A stretch of DNA of 56,733 nucleotides from positions 1 through 56,733 of the forward strand of contig CACWVH010000007.1 of NCBI GenBank assembly GCA_902764235.1, in the 5' to 3' direction. Made by a program: the position numbers and the translations under genes. Under the pieces are notes generated by a model that did not search any database, was not told where the DNA came from, and saw nothing but the letters and a program-made list of their open reading frames with translations. Numbering within the stretch: position 1 is the stretch's first letter; each line of letters begins with the position of its first letter. Below are positions 36,777 through 46,243 of the stretch, piece after piece. This DNA comes from an uncultured Ruminococcus sp. Its GTDB lineage: Bacteria > Bacillota > Clostridia > Oscillospirales > Acutalibacteraceae.

Positions 36777-38180
36777 ATGACAGAGATATGCAATATCGTA
36801 GCGGAGCTTTGTTCCGAGATAATACGCTCCTGTCCTGATGATTCTCTGTTCGTGAAATACAGTTGTTTGTCATTAAAGTGCAGAAATAAAATGCTAAGGG
36901 ATATTTCGGAAAATATCAGTTCCTTGTTTACTGCCCCGGCAGAAGATGGGGGCAGGGCTTTGCACATTCGTCAATTAAAAAAGGATGACCTTTACGATGG
37001 CTTTTATGCCGAAATAACAGAATACATTTCAGCACTTCATGACAAAGCTGATCCTTTTTCGATGATAGCGCTTGTTCAGGTTATGGATGAGGCTATGAAA
37101 ACACTTCTGCTTGAAAAGATAAGGGAATATCAGACGGATGATTTTTCTGTGGTGCTGAATACCAACCGTGAAACGACAGGTTTAGGACTTCTGCCCCGGT
37201 GTTCCTGTGTCTGGGAGCGAAAGCACAGGCTTTCACACAGCTATAACCGTCTGGATAATTTTCTTTTTCATTTTCTCCTGATGGAAAACAGTATACTGGG
37301 TGAGCTTATTGATAAGCATATTTTCCTGACAAATGATATGTTTCCCGATTTTTCAGTGCATAAGCATTTAAAAATCGCTGCTTCTGCCGTACGTGCTGAA
37401 AAGCATTTCACTTATGAGTATTATATAAAAAAGGATATACAGTGTTTCAATATCGGTTATGATAAATCAAAAGCAGAAAGGGATAACGAAGAAATATGGA
37501 GGACGCTCAGGAAATCAGGTGACGATAAATGTGATATAATGGTATTCCCCGAAGCACTCGGCAACTGTGAAACAGAGGGCTATATCAGGCAAAAGCTTAT
37601 TTCACTTTCTGCGGAGGAATATAACAGGATACCATCACTTATAATTCTTCCGTCAGTCGTGGAAAAAAATATGAATACAGTTACGGTGCTTGACCGCTTC
37701 GGTAATGTTATCTGCCGTCAGAACAAGCAGTACCCGTTTTGTCTTGAGCATGACGGAGCTGTCTGGATGGAGGATATCAGAACCAATATGGTAATTAACA
37801 TCCTTCATTACGAGGGCATCGGGCGCATAGCGATACTTATTTGCAAGGATTTTCTTACGACAAAATATATGGAACAGCTTATGCGGTGCTTCAAGCTTAC
37901 GCTTATCATTGTACCGTCCTTTTCAACAGGCTCCTATGACTTTTGTCAGTCCTTTGATGTCTGTGCTCACGATGATTGTAATGTTATATGGATAAACACC
38001 TGTGCGGCAATGGAAAAAGGAAAGGAAGCCAATTTCAAAAATATCGGCTATGTCCGAAAGAGGATAGGACGAAATGACGATGATTCTCAGAGGCTCTGTG
38101 AAATGCCGGCCTGTGAAGGCGCTTTTACAGGAGACTGCCATAGGGATTGTATATATTATGAAATGATAAGGGGAGTTTGA
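36777..38180 (+). CDS. Nitrilase/carbon-nitrogen-hydrolase-like protein with novel N-terminal domain
   Basis: The start is at ATG 36777 behind AAAGGAG; 467 aa. Residues from about 215 form a nitrilase-like fold: IMVFPEALGNC (Glu), RQNKQYPFCLEH (Lys), GRIAILICKDFLTTK (Cys), so the Glu-Lys-Cys triad is complete. The first ~210 residues are helical and I do not recognise them; they carry paired cysteines (CSCVWERKH). The protein ends with a Cys-rich segment (MPACEGAFTGDCHRDC). Nitrilase domains are found alone in metabolism and fused in defence reverse-transcriptase systems. No reverse transcriptase is adjacent. Confidence 0.75.
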   Translation: MTEICNIVAELCSEIIRSCPDDSLFVKYSCLSLKCRNKMLRDISENISSLFTAPAEDGGRALHIRQLKKDDLYDGFYAEITEYISALHDKADPFSMIALVQVMDEAMKTLLLEKIREYQTDDFSVVLNTNRETTGLGLLPRCSCVWERKHRLSHSYNRLDNFLFHFLLMENSILGELIDKHIFLTNDMFPDFSVHKHLKIAASAVRAEKHFTYEYYIKKDIQCFNIGYDKSKAERDNEEIWRTLRKSGDDKCDIMVFPEALGNCETEGYIRQKLISLSAEEYNRIPSLIILPSVVEKNMNTVTVLDRFGNVICRQNKQYPFCLEHDGAVWMEDIRTNMVINILHYEGIGRIAILICKDFLTTKYMEQLMRCFKLTLIIVPSFSTGSYDFCQSFDVCAHDDCNVIWINTCAAMEKGKEANFKNIGYVRKRIGRNDDDSQRLCEMPACEGAFTGDCHRDCIYYEMIRGV

Positions 38181-38626
38181 GATGAAATTCAGAATTATCA
38201 GAAAAGAATAACAGGGGTTACTATATGACCTGTTAAAGAACAGGATATGAAATCGGATACTCAGGGAAAGTGAGTTAAACTATTCCTGTATTCAGGTTGC
38301 ATATTAAATGTAAGCTTGCGTCTTTGGCTGTGAGCTGAAAAGCATCAGCTATGCCGGAGGTGAGCTGCAAATGATGAAAAATCAAACAGGATGAACAAGA
38401 TTAACAAAACAGCGGGATATACTCAGGCTGCTGAGCTTATGATGGTTCTCCATTCACCGGAAAAACCGGAGGGTTGACTTTGGAAGCGGCTCGTAACTAT
38501 ACGGACTATAATTGTCAGCTTATCGGTACCGCTGACAGCGGCAGGAATTTCGGGTCATCCGACTATTGATAACGATACTGAGTATTTCTGACGTTAAAAA
38601 TTTTTTATAAGAAAGGAAAAACCAAA
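38181..38626. other. 446-bp gap with decayed coding pieces
   Basis: No complete gene. A short open stretch at about 38476-38591 encodes RTIIVSLSVPLTAAGISGHP and ends TEYF; it resembles a signal-peptide remnant without a start codon. The 3' end carries an AT-rich leader and AAAGGA site for the next gene. No confident promoter. Confidence 0.35.
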
Positions 38627-40624
38627 ATGAAAAACTGTAAAACAAAACTGACTGCTGCTTTACTTGCAGCAATGATGATCTCTTCTTTTGCAGGCTGCAG
38701 CCAGCAAAACAGCACTGAGAGCTCCAAGCCAGAAAGCGCTGAGAGTTCTAAGCCTGAAAGCACTGCTGCTGCGGTACCACAGGACACCGAAACCATTTAT
38801 CAGGTGGCACTTTTGCAGTCACTCACGCAGGGCTACTATGACGGTATCATCAAGGTCAGCGAGCTTAAAGAGCACGGCGACACCGGCATCGGCACATTCG
38901 AGGGTGTAAACGGTGAAATGATCGTCATTGACGGCAAGGTATATCAGGCTTTAGGTGACGGCTCTGTACAGGAGGCTGCTGATGATGAAACAGTGCCGTT
39001 TTCCAATGTCACCTTCTTTGACAGTGATGTTTCTGTTGATTTAAAGGACATAAAGGATATGGCTTCCTTCAAATCTGAGCTTGATAAGACCATTAATGAT
39101 AAGGGCAAAAATATGTTCTATATGGTCAAGGTCAGCGGAACATTTGAAAAAATGTATGTCCGCAGCGAAATAAAGCAGGAAAAGCCCTACAAATCACTTG
39201 ATAAGGCTCTCGAAACCGACCAGCGTGAATTCAATTATGAAAACATCAAAGGTACTGTGGTAGGTCTTTACTGCCCTGATTATATGGGCGGGCTGAACGC
39301 AGCAGGCTGGCATTTCCATTTCATATCCGACGACAGGACAAAAGGCGGTCATATTCTTGAGCTTAACTTCAAGGAGGCAAAGGCTGAGCTGGATATTACA
39401 CCGAGCTTTGATATGTCGCTTTCCGATAACGGTGATTTCCAGGGCATGGAGCTTGCAAAGGATGTAAACGACGCTATCAAAAAGGTAGAAACCGATACAC
39501 AGACAGGCGAAAAGACAAGTACAGATACACAGACAAGTACCGATACATCTGTAGGTGCCCTTTCACTATGGACGGATTCTGCTCCCCTCAAATCTCAGCT
39601 CACCGATTATATGAAGGCTGTCACTGATGAAAGCAGCGCAGATTTCATTCCTGTGGAGAACCGTATTGCCGTTTTTGATATGGACGGTACACTCTGCTGT
39701 GAAACAGACCCGGGTTATTTCGACCACAAGCTGCTTTACCATCGTGTAATGGAGGATCCTGATTACAAGGATAAGGCAAGCAAGGAAGAAAAAGAAACTG
39801 CTGCGATCATCAAGACATATTTTGAAACAGGCGAATATCCCAGCGGTCTGGATGTAAAGCACGGCACAGCTGTTGCTACCGCCTTCAAGGGCATGACTAT
39901 TGATGAATTTGACGCTTATGTCAAAGCATACAGAGATCAGCCTATGGAGAGCTATGAGGGTATGACCAACGGTCAGGCATTCTATAAGCCGATGCTTGAG
40001 GTAGTTGATTATCTTATAGCTAATGACTTCAAGGTATATATCGTCAGCGGTACAGACCGTCTTATCACAAGAGGACTTGCCGAGGGTACAGTAAATATCC
40101 CCCTCAGTCAGATGATCGGCTCGGACGAAAGCCTTGTTGCTACTGGTCAGGGCGATACCGACGGTCTGGATTACACCTTTGGTAAGGATGATAAGGTTGT
40201 AACCGGCGGCGAATTCATTACAAAAAATCTGAAAACCAATAAGGTAACGGTTATCGAGCAGGAGATCGGCGTTCAGCCTGTTCTTGCCTTCGGCAACAGC
40301 GGCGGCGATTCAGCTATGGCTAACTTCACTATCAACAATAATAAATACAAGAGTGCAGCCTATATGCTCTGCTGTGACGATACGGAGCGTGAAAACGGTA
40401 ATGTCGAAAAGGCAGACAAAATGCGTAAGACCTGCGAGGAAAACGGCTATACCGCTATTTCCATGAAGGACGACTGGACAACGATTTACGGCGACGGCGT
40501 TACCTACAAGGGAGCAGAAAAATCAGAGGAAACACAGACTTCACAGGAATCATCAGAGGAAACACAGACTTCACAGACTTCACAGGAATCATCAGAGGAA
40601 AAATCTGCTGCACCGGCAGCATGA
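38627..40624 (+). CDS. Secreted lipoprotein fusing acetolactate decarboxylase (BudA/AlsD) to a HAD-type phosphatase
   Basis: 665 aa. The lipobox FAGC gives Cys24; a Ser/Glu-rich linker follows. Residues about 57-290 align with alpha-acetolactate decarboxylase: HGDTGIGTFEGVNGEM, the metal-binding GWHFHFI (His229, His231) and GGHILEL (His242), and QEKPYKSL. From about 345 a HAD phosphatase follows with DMDGT (351-355), YIVSGTD (Ser474) and FGNSGGDSAM (555-564). The tail is a low-complexity SEETQTSQ repeat. Both halves keep active-site residues. AlsD is usually cytoplasmic and makes acetoin, so an exported fusion is odd. STAS and CstA genes follow directly. Confidence 0.85.
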   Translation: MKNCKTKLTAALLAAMMISSFAGCSQQNSTESSKPESAESSKPESTAAAVPQDTETIYQVALLQSLTQGYYDGIIKVSELKEHGDTGIGTFEGVNGEMIVIDGKVYQALGDGSVQEAADDETVPFSNVTFFDSDVSVDLKDIKDMASFKSELDKTINDKGKNMFYMVKVSGTFEKMYVRSEIKQEKPYKSLDKALETDQREFNYENIKGTVVGLYCPDYMGGLNAAGWHFHFISDDRTKGGHILELNFKEAKAELDITPSFDMSLSDNGDFQGMELAKDVNDAIKKVETDTQTGEKTSTDTQTSTDTSVGALSLWTDSAPLKSQLTDYMKAVTDESSADFIPVENRIAVFDMDGTLCCETDPGYFDHKLLYHRVMEDPDYKDKASKEEKETAAIIKTYFETGEYPSGLDVKHGTAVATAFKGMTIDEFDAYVKAYRDQPMESYEGMTNGQAFYKPMLEVVDYLIANDFKVYIVSGTDRLITRGLAEGTVNIPLSQMIGSDESLVATGQGDTDGLDYTFGKDDKVVTGGEFITKNLKTNKVTVIEQEIGVQPVLAFGNSGGDSAMANFTINNNKYKSAAYMLCCDDTERENGNVEKADKMRKTCEENGYTAISMKDDWTTIYGDGVTYKGAEKSEETQTSQESSEETQTSQTSQESSEEKSAAPAA

Positions 40625-40641
40625 TATGAAAGGAGATCACT

Positions 40642-40938
40642 ATGACAATCGAAAGCAAGAGGGACAACGGCAAGCTTACAATCACTCTCACAGGCAGACT
40701 TGACACCGTGACAGCACCGAAGCTGGAGGAGACCTTGAGGGAAGCCTGCAACGATGTTACCGTGCTTATATTTGATCTGGCGAAGCTTGAGTACATTTCC
40801 TCCGCAGGACTCAGGGTACTTCTGTCCGCACAGAAAACAATGAATAAGCAGGGTTCAATGAAGATAATAAATGCTCGTGAAGAAATCATGGAAATCTTTG
40901 AGATAACAGGTTTTACGGAAATATTAACCATAGAGTAA
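40642..40938 (+). CDS. STAS-domain anti-sigma factor antagonist (RsbV-like, third copy)
   Basis: 98 aa, behind AAAGGAG. The loop YISSAGLRVLLSAQ is intact; the sequence is close to the copies at 3303 and 31955. It lies 17 nt after the lipoprotein gene, so they form one transcript. The following RsbW-like gene is only a remnant, so this STAS protein must find its kinase elsewhere, for example the intact one at 32256. Confidence 0.92.
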   Translation: MTIESKRDNGKLTITLTGRLDTVTAPKLEETLREACNDVTVLIFDLAKLEYISSAGLRVLLSAQKTMNKQGSMKIINAREEIMEIFEITGFTEILTIE

Positions 40939-40943
40939 GCTTA

Positions 40944-41234
40944 TTAAAGAATCTGAGCTTGAAGCGATCACAGAAAATCTTCATACAGTACCGGAATTTA
41001 TCATCGGGCAGCCGGAGCAGCTTAAAAGAGGTATATTTCGACGGAAAGGGTGAAAAAGAGATCGCTGCACTGATATTCAGGATAAAGCTCCTTGGTACAG
41101 TCAGGCTTTTGTGTGGTATTTATAAAACAGACAGAGAACCGGGTGTGGAAAAAAGCACTTACTCATCAGATCATGTGCGGTATCAGGCAGATGATGGAGG
41201 CTGTCGGTATGTAAAAAAAAACAGAAAGAAGTAA
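40944..41234 (+). pseudogene. RsbW-like kinase remnant
   Basis: Directly after the third STAS stop, the frame reads KESELEAITENLHTVPEFII, corresponding to the first ~25 residues of the intact protein at 32256 (KEFKTEAITENLHAVL). After about 41030 it diverges into unrelated residues with no N-box or G-box. The original start codon is replaced (TTATTAAAG). It mirrors the STAS-RsbW order of the other modules, confirming a third ancestral set. Confidence 0.65.
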
Positions 41235-41240
41235 TAAAAA

Positions 41241-42713
41241 ATGATCTCGCTTTTAATTTCCTTTGTCGTACTGCTCATCGGATTTGTAGTTTACGGCAAA
41301 GTGACGGAAAAAATATTCGCTCCGGACGACAGGGAAACGCCTGCAATAGCCATCAATGATGGTGTGGATTGTGTGCCGATGAAAACATGGAAGGCGTTCC
41401 TTGTACAGCTTCTGAATATAGCCGGAACAGGGCCGATCTTCGGAGCACTTATGGGAGCTGTTTTCGGACCCGTGGTGTTCCTGTGGATAGTCTTCGGCTC
41501 GATTCTCGGGGGAGCAGTACACGACTATATGAGCGGAATGATAAGCTCACGGCATAAGGGAGCATCTATCGCAGAGCTTTCAGGTACATATCTCGGCAAG
41601 GTCGTTAAATGGATAATGCGTGTTTTTTCGGTGGTGCTGCTGGTGCTTTGCGGCACGGTGTTCGTCACAAGCCCTGCCGGACTGCTTGACAAGCTGACTC
41701 CCGACTGGATGAACGGTACCTTCTGGGCAATAGTTATTCTTATCTATTATCTTGCCGCGACGCTTCTGCCGATAGATAAGCTTATCGGCAGGCTCTATCC
41801 CATTTTCGGCGTACTGCTTATAGTTATGGCAGCTGCTGTTATCGGCGGAATAATATTTTCCGGCGGCAAATATACAATTCCTGAAATATCCCTGCAAAAC
41901 CTTCACCCGAATGGTACGCCGATATGGCCCTATATGTTCATTACCGTTGCCTGCGGTGCTGTTTCCGGCTTTCATGCAACCCAGTCGCCTATGATAGCCA
42001 AGTGCATAAAGACTGAAAAGGAAGGCAGGACTATATTCTACGGCGCAATGATAAGTGAATCAGTGATCGCACTTGTATGGGCTGCGGCAGGAGTTTCATT
42101 CTACGGAACGACTCAGCTTCTCAGTGATGCACTTGCAAACGGTGCGTCAAATGTTGTATATGAGATCTCAACAGGTGTGCTCGGTGTAGTAGGCGGAGTG
42201 TTAGCTATTGCAGGAGTGGTTGTGTGCCCGATAACCTCCGGCGATACAGCCTTCCGCAGCGCAAGGCTGATTCTTGCCGAGACCTTTAAGCTTGAGCAGA
42301 AAAGCATAAAAAACCGTCTGTTGATAACGATACCGCTGCTTGTTATCGGAGGACTGCTTACATGGTTTGCAATAGTCAATGACAACGGTTTTCAGATCAT
42401 CTGGAGATATTTTTCATGGAGCAATCAGACGCTTGCCATGATAGCCCTGTGGGTATCGACAGCATATCTGCTCAAGGAGGGAAAATATCGCTTCGGCTCT
42501 CTCCTTACAGCATTTCCGGCAGCCTTTATGACAGCAGTAAGCATAACATACATACTTATCGCACAGGAGGGCTTCCGGCTCGATCAGACAATTTCTTATA
42601 TCATTGGTGCAGCTGCTGCAATAGCTCTTCTGATTGCTTACCTGATAGTTCTCGTCAGGAACGATCATGCAAAATCAAAACTGCACATAGAAATGAAAAA
42701 GCAGGATAATTGA
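41241..42713 (+). CDS. cstA: CstA-family carbon-starvation / pyruvate transporter
   Basis: 490 aa with about 13 TM helices. Family motifs: IAGTGPIFGALMGA, GAVHDYMSGMISSRHKGAS, GFHATQSPMIAKCI and PITSGDTAFRSARLILAE. CstA and its relative BtsT import pyruvate and some peptides. It is shorter than E. coli CstA (about 700 aa), as in other Firmicutes. The start is behind a weak AAGAAG site. Its place next to acetolactate decarboxylase (acetolactate is made from pyruvate) suggests a shared pathway. I see no separate promoter in the 17-nt-plus-remnant gap. Confidence 0.9.
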   Translation: MISLLISFVVLLIGFVVYGKVTEKIFAPDDRETPAIAINDGVDCVPMKTWKAFLVQLLNIAGTGPIFGALMGAVFGPVVFLWIVFGSILGGAVHDYMSGMISSRHKGASIAELSGTYLGKVVKWIMRVFSVVLLVLCGTVFVTSPAGLLDKLTPDWMNGTFWAIVILIYYLAATLLPIDKLIGRLYPIFGVLLIVMAAAVIGGIIFSGGKYTIPEISLQNLHPNGTPIWPYMFITVACGAVSGFHATQSPMIAKCIKTEKEGRTIFYGAMISESVIALVWAAAGVSFYGTTQLLSDALANGASNVVYEISTGVLGVVGGVLAIAGVVVCPITSGDTAFRSARLILAETFKLEQKSIKNRLLITIPLLVIGGLLTWFAIVNDNGFQIIWRYFSWSNQTLAMIALWVSTAYLLKEGKYRFGSLLTAFPAAFMTAVSITYILIAQEGFRLDQTISYIIGAAAAIALLIAYLIVLVRNDHAKSKLHIEMKKQDN

Positions 42714-42804
42714 TCTGGAACTGATACCCGGAGTAAAAAATAACAGATTTCTGACAGACAGCACGATCAGGCAAAACACTGACCACAGAGATAGGAGAAT
42801 CATT

Positions 42805-43422
42805 ATGAAAACAAATGAAATATACGTCAGCAACCAGGGTGCAGGACGTGAGGAAGCACTGAATGAAACGGAAAAGTATGCCGATTATCAGGGACTTGAC
42901 CATAAAGCAAAAATGCATATACGTATTCTTGCCGAGGAAATGCTCGGAATGGTTGCAGCGATAGCAGGAAACTTTTATGCCTATTACTGGATCGAGGATG
43001 ACAGCGAAGGCTATCATCTTCATCTTGAAGCCAGAGTCGAGATGAATGCAACAAAGAGAGATGCCCTGATAGATGCCTCAACAAGCAAGCGAAACAGCAG
43101 TGCAAGGGGTGTCATGGGCAAGCTCAGGGATGTTTTCCAGAATTACTGGATGGGATACAAAGAAACGATCATTTATCCGTCAAATAATTATGACTATATG
43201 AGCTACGGTATTATCGATCCGGGAATTTATAGCAGCCCGGCAATCTGGTCGCTTTCACAGTATCAGACTGTTGTCAGAAAGGATGAAGGTGCTTCTGAAA
43301 CATGGGATGAGCTTGAAAAATCAATTATTGCAAATATCGCAGACGATGTAACTGTCGGCATAAAGGGCGATAATGTTGAAATGGTCATCACCAAAAGATG
43401 GAAAAAAGCAAATAACAAGTAA
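42805..43422 (+). CDS. GHKL-like (RsbW-related) ATP-binding protein of unknown role
   Basis: 205 aa, behind GGAG. Residues 34-56 (KAKMHIRILAEEMLGMVAAI) look like an N-box helix, with Glu-Glu positions like those of RsbW. A strand pair follows (YHLHLEARVEMN), and KRNSSARGVMGKLRDVFQ (95-112) resembles a G-box lid. The C-terminal part is unassigned. Similar proteins annotated only as ATP-binding occur in Clostridia; this assignment is from pattern, not a search. It follows cstA by 91 nt and is closed by a terminator at 43427. Confidence 0.6.
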   Translation: MKTNEIYVSNQGAGREEALNETEKYADYQGLDHKAKMHIRILAEEMLGMVAAIAGNFYAYYWIEDDSEGYHLHLEARVEMNATKRDALIDASTSKRNSSARGVMGKLRDVFQNYWMGYKETIIYPSNNYDYMSYGIIDPGIYSSPAIWSLSQYQTVVRKDEGASETWDELEKSIIANIADDVTVGIKGDNVEMVITKRWKKANNK

Positions 43423-43426
43423 TGAA

Positions 43427-43459
43427 AAAAGCCGGTGAATTTATGGTTCATCGGCTTTT
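43427..43459. terminator. Terminator after the GHKL-like gene
   Basis: AAAAGCCGGTGAA (43427-43439) pairs with TTCATCGGCTTTT (43447-43459), with a T/A-rich end on both strands. Confidence 0.85.
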
Positions 43460-43544
43460 AATACAATTATTCAATAAAACGTATAAATTTTCAGAGCCTG
43501 TCATTTGTCAAGGACGGGCAAGAAGCATGAGAAACCGGTGGCTT

Positions 43545-43859
43545 TCAGCCCTCGCTCTGTACCTGCTGCATAGCTTTCATAAACCTGTTGTAATCAGAAC
43601 CTGACAGCTGAACGGAGAAATCCTTTTCATCATCAAAAATGCGTATAATCCTCAGCAGCAGTTCTTCTTTTGTATCTCTGTAATAAGACACCCTGCTCCG
43701 GTCAAAAACAAACCGGTGGAGGTCGTATCCGTCAATGATTACGGTATCATCTTCAATGAGGACACAGCCGCCGTATTTCCACCAGAAGCCGGGCTTATGA
43801 CTGCTTTTGTTTTTTCTGACAGCATGGCATGGAATTTTCAGAGCCTTATTATTTTTCAT
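43545..43859 (-). CDS. Small conserved-looking hypothetical protein
   Basis: 104 aa, ATG at 43859 with AGGCGATG upstream. Basic N-terminus (MKNNKALKIPCHAVRKNKSS), a compact middle with GGCVLIEDDTVIIDGYDLHRF and an amphipathic C-terminus. No TM or signal. I do not recognise it. It runs toward the terminator at 43427. Confidence 0.55.
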   Translation of the reverse strand: MKNNKALKIPCHAVRKNKSSHKPGFWWKYGGCVLIEDDTVIIDGYDLHRFVFDRSRVSYYRDTKEELLLRIIRIFDDEKDFSVQLSGSDYNRFMKAMQQVQSEG

Positions 43860-43910
43860 CTGATAACATCGCCTTTACAGCACAACAGGTTATTATAAGT
43901 CAGAAAGGCA

Positions 43911-43943
43911 CAGCCTTGTTGTTTTTTAAATACAACAAGGCTG
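43911..43943. terminator. Terminator downstream of the S41-like gene
   Basis: CAGCCTTGTTGT (43911-43922) pairs with ACAACAAGGCTG (43932-43943), loop of TTTTTAAAT. It lies 13 nt beyond the stop of the gene at 43956 on the minus strand. Confidence 0.75.
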
Positions 43944-43955
43944 CATATTTCAAAG

Positions 43956-46106
43956 TCAGATATCATTATTTCTTCTGCGTCTGAAAATGAATACTGCTGC
44001 AAATGCTGTAAGCATGACTGCTGTCATATACATAGCAGTGCCGTTTTCGCCGGTGGTTACAGTATCGTAATTTTCAGTATTTGCAGCGGTCTGATCTGAA
44101 TCAGCGCCGGAAGATGAAGCCGCCTGCTGCTGATCTGCCGGTGTCTGAGAAGCCCCACTTTCAGGCTTGTCCGGATTATCCTTTGCAGGCTCATCTGATG
44201 ATTCCTTTGACGGCTCAGCAACAGCCGGTGTGTCAGAGGGTTCATCATAGGTTTCCGCAGGAGCTTCCTGAGAAGGCTCATCCGAGGGTTCGTCAGAAGG
44301 TTCTCCGGAAGGCTCGTCAGTGGTTTCGACAGAAACACCGTAGAATTCGTCAATCATTGCTTCATAACCTGCAATATCATACAAAGCGGAATAATCGACT
44401 TTTTCGCCAGACTCAGTGACAACCTTTTTTGTAAGATCGTAGTCCGGCACTATGCCGCTGTCCACATCGCCATTGTCTGCGGATATGAACTTGTCATAGC
44501 TTGATAAGGCGTAGGGCATAGACTCTGCCGTAAAATTGATAGAGAGTGCGCAGGCACCTCCGCCGCTGGTTCCGCCTATAACCGCAATTCCGTTGTCCTT
44601 TGCAAGTGCCGGCAGAAGATTGCCGCAGGAAAACGAATTTTTTGATGTCAGAACAGCATACTCAAGGTCATAGTAAACATCCTTATCAAGATCATTGATT
44701 TCGCCGTCAAGATTGAGATCAAGCTCATAGCTGTAATTGCTGATATTACCTGTAATGGTATAGAGCGTTCTCATAGAAGCAGTATTGTTGTCCCTGCTCT
44801 TGTTGAGCATCATGGTCATCATATACATTACAATATCGCTGCTGCCGCCGGCGTTGCAGGACACATCCAGAACAAAGCGTTTTATCCCGTTGTCCTTTGC
44901 ATAATCCAGCGACCATTTGAAATTGTCCACAGTCTCATTCATAAAACTATCGAATGCAAACACAGCAGTATTACCGCTGCGGATAAGCTGTGCCTGAGAG
45001 GGATCGTCCCAGACTTTTACTGTTTCATATTTTTCATAAGCATTGCTTCTTGTTTCATACAGCTCAGGCATATTGTCCTGGAACAAAGATGCATCAAATA
45101 AGAGAGACACTAATTTTTCTGCATCGGGATCCGAAAAATCAGTGAGTTTATCCATAAGAACAGTTCCTACAGCTGAATCACTGTAGTTGCCGACAGAATC
45201 AGCAAGAGGAAACATAAAGGAAGTATGACCGCCGTCATCAAAAACCGATGACAGATAACACAAACCAATGATAAAATCCGTTTTACTGTCAGAGAGGATC
45301 AGTTCCTTAGCCTTGCGTGTATCGTCACTGTATTCATCCAGTGTTTTATCAAAGCCCTTTTCCTCAATGGAGCCGGCAATTTCAGCCTTTGAGGGTCTGC
45401 CGTACAGCTTATCTACAGCAAAGCAAAGCTCGTTGTAGGTCAGATCTATCATTTCCCGGCTTCTGTGATCGTCCTCATAAACGGATGTTCTGTCAAAATA
45501 GGAATCATCTGTCATCATATCAGAGCAGTGAATAAAATAAATGCAGCCGTCGGCATATTCCGCCGCATCATATGTAATGCTGAACAGAAGGCTGACAGAG
45601 GACACAGGAAAATATGATCTGCCCTCATACTCAAGAATATCAATATCATAAGCTCCCAGATCAAGGGTCAGGCTTTTTGTTTCGCCCTCTATGGTCATTC
45701 CGAGAGTCTCAGAGTAGGGAGCGTGGAGCATAGTACCGTCTGAATCGGCTTCACTGGAAATAAAGCTCTCGAATTCATCAAAATAAATAGTATCATTGAC
45801 TGTATCAATGACCATTGAGCCGTCCGGATTTGTCACGGTATATGTACCATCCGGATTTTTCACCTCATTTGTTTCGCCCTTGAAAATATTTTCGCAGAAA
45901 TCCGAGGTGCTGATATAGGGCATATCCGGCATAGAGCTTTTGAAAAGGCAGGTCAGCGTTTCAGTTTTATCCTTGCTGTAAAGGTAGGAAGTGATATCCT
46001 TTTGTGAAATTTCATCCCCGGTCGCAAAGGCTGTCAAAGGAGCAGCCATACTCACAAGCAAGGCAGATGAAAGCACAATACTTATGGATGATAAGCATTT
46101 TTTCAT
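43956..46106 (-). CDS. Secreted S41-like (C-terminal processing) peptidase, surface-anchored
   Basis: 716 aa with a signal peptide (ALLVSMAAPLTAFATG) and an N-terminal domain of about 300 aa. An S41-type core follows: FVLDVSCNAGGSSDIVMYMM, the catalytic region VLTSKNSFSCGN and GGTSGGGACAL. A long Pro/Ser/Glu/Asp repeat (EPSDEPSDEPSQE) leads to the sortase-like end TTGENGTAMYMTAVMLTA, RRRRN. The family cleaves C-terminal regions of exported proteins, but its substrate here is unknown. It has its own promoter (46139-46167). Confidence 0.82.
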   Translation of the reverse strand: MKKCLSSISIVLSSALLVSMAAPLTAFATGDEISQKDITSYLYSKDKTETLTCLFKSSMPDMPYISTSDFCENIFKGETNEVKNPDGTYTVTNPDGSMVIDTVNDTIYFDEFESFISSEADSDGTMLHAPYSETLGMTIEGETKSLTLDLGAYDIDILEYEGRSYFPVSSVSLLFSITYDAAEYADGCIYFIHCSDMMTDDSYFDRTSVYEDDHRSREMIDLTYNELCFAVDKLYGRPSKAEIAGSIEEKGFDKTLDEYSDDTRKAKELILSDSKTDFIIGLCYLSSVFDDGGHTSFMFPLADSVGNYSDSAVGTVLMDKLTDFSDPDAEKLVSLLFDASLFQDNMPELYETRSNAYEKYETVKVWDDPSQAQLIRSGNTAVFAFDSFMNETVDNFKWSLDYAKDNGIKRFVLDVSCNAGGSSDIVMYMMTMMLNKSRDNNTASMRTLYTITGNISNYSYELDLNLDGEINDLDKDVYYDLEYAVLTSKNSFSCGNLLPALAKDNGIAVIGGTSGGGACALSINFTAESMPYALSSYDKFISADNGDVDSGIVPDYDLTKKVVTESGEKVDYSALYDIAGYEAMIDEFYGVSVETTDEPSGEPSDEPSDEPSQEAPAETYDEPSDTPAVAEPSKESSDEPAKDNPDKPESGASQTPADQQQAASSSGADSDQTAANTENYDTVTTGENGTAMYMTAVMLTAFAAVFIFRRRRNNDI

Positions 46107-46138
46107 AATTAATCCTCCGTATGAAAGTGTTTTTTTAT

Positions 46139-46167
46139 ATTATACTACAAAATTCAGATGTACACAA
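46139..46167 (-). promoter_or_regulatory. Sigma-70 promoter of the S41-like gene
   Basis: On the minus strand TTGTGT (46162-46167), 17-nt spacer, TATAAT (46139-46144), then GGAGG just before the start codon at 46106. Confidence 0.65.
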
Positions 46168-46243
46168 GTAATTAAATGCTGATGTTTTAATTATTAAAAA
46201 TTCCGGATTATTATTAACAAATCGGTTTTGTTCTGATATAATA

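Noticed and set aside
36777..38180. Part of a reverse-transcriptase defence system
   Set aside because: The nitrilase-like domain fits but no reverse transcriptase gene or motif is adjacent.
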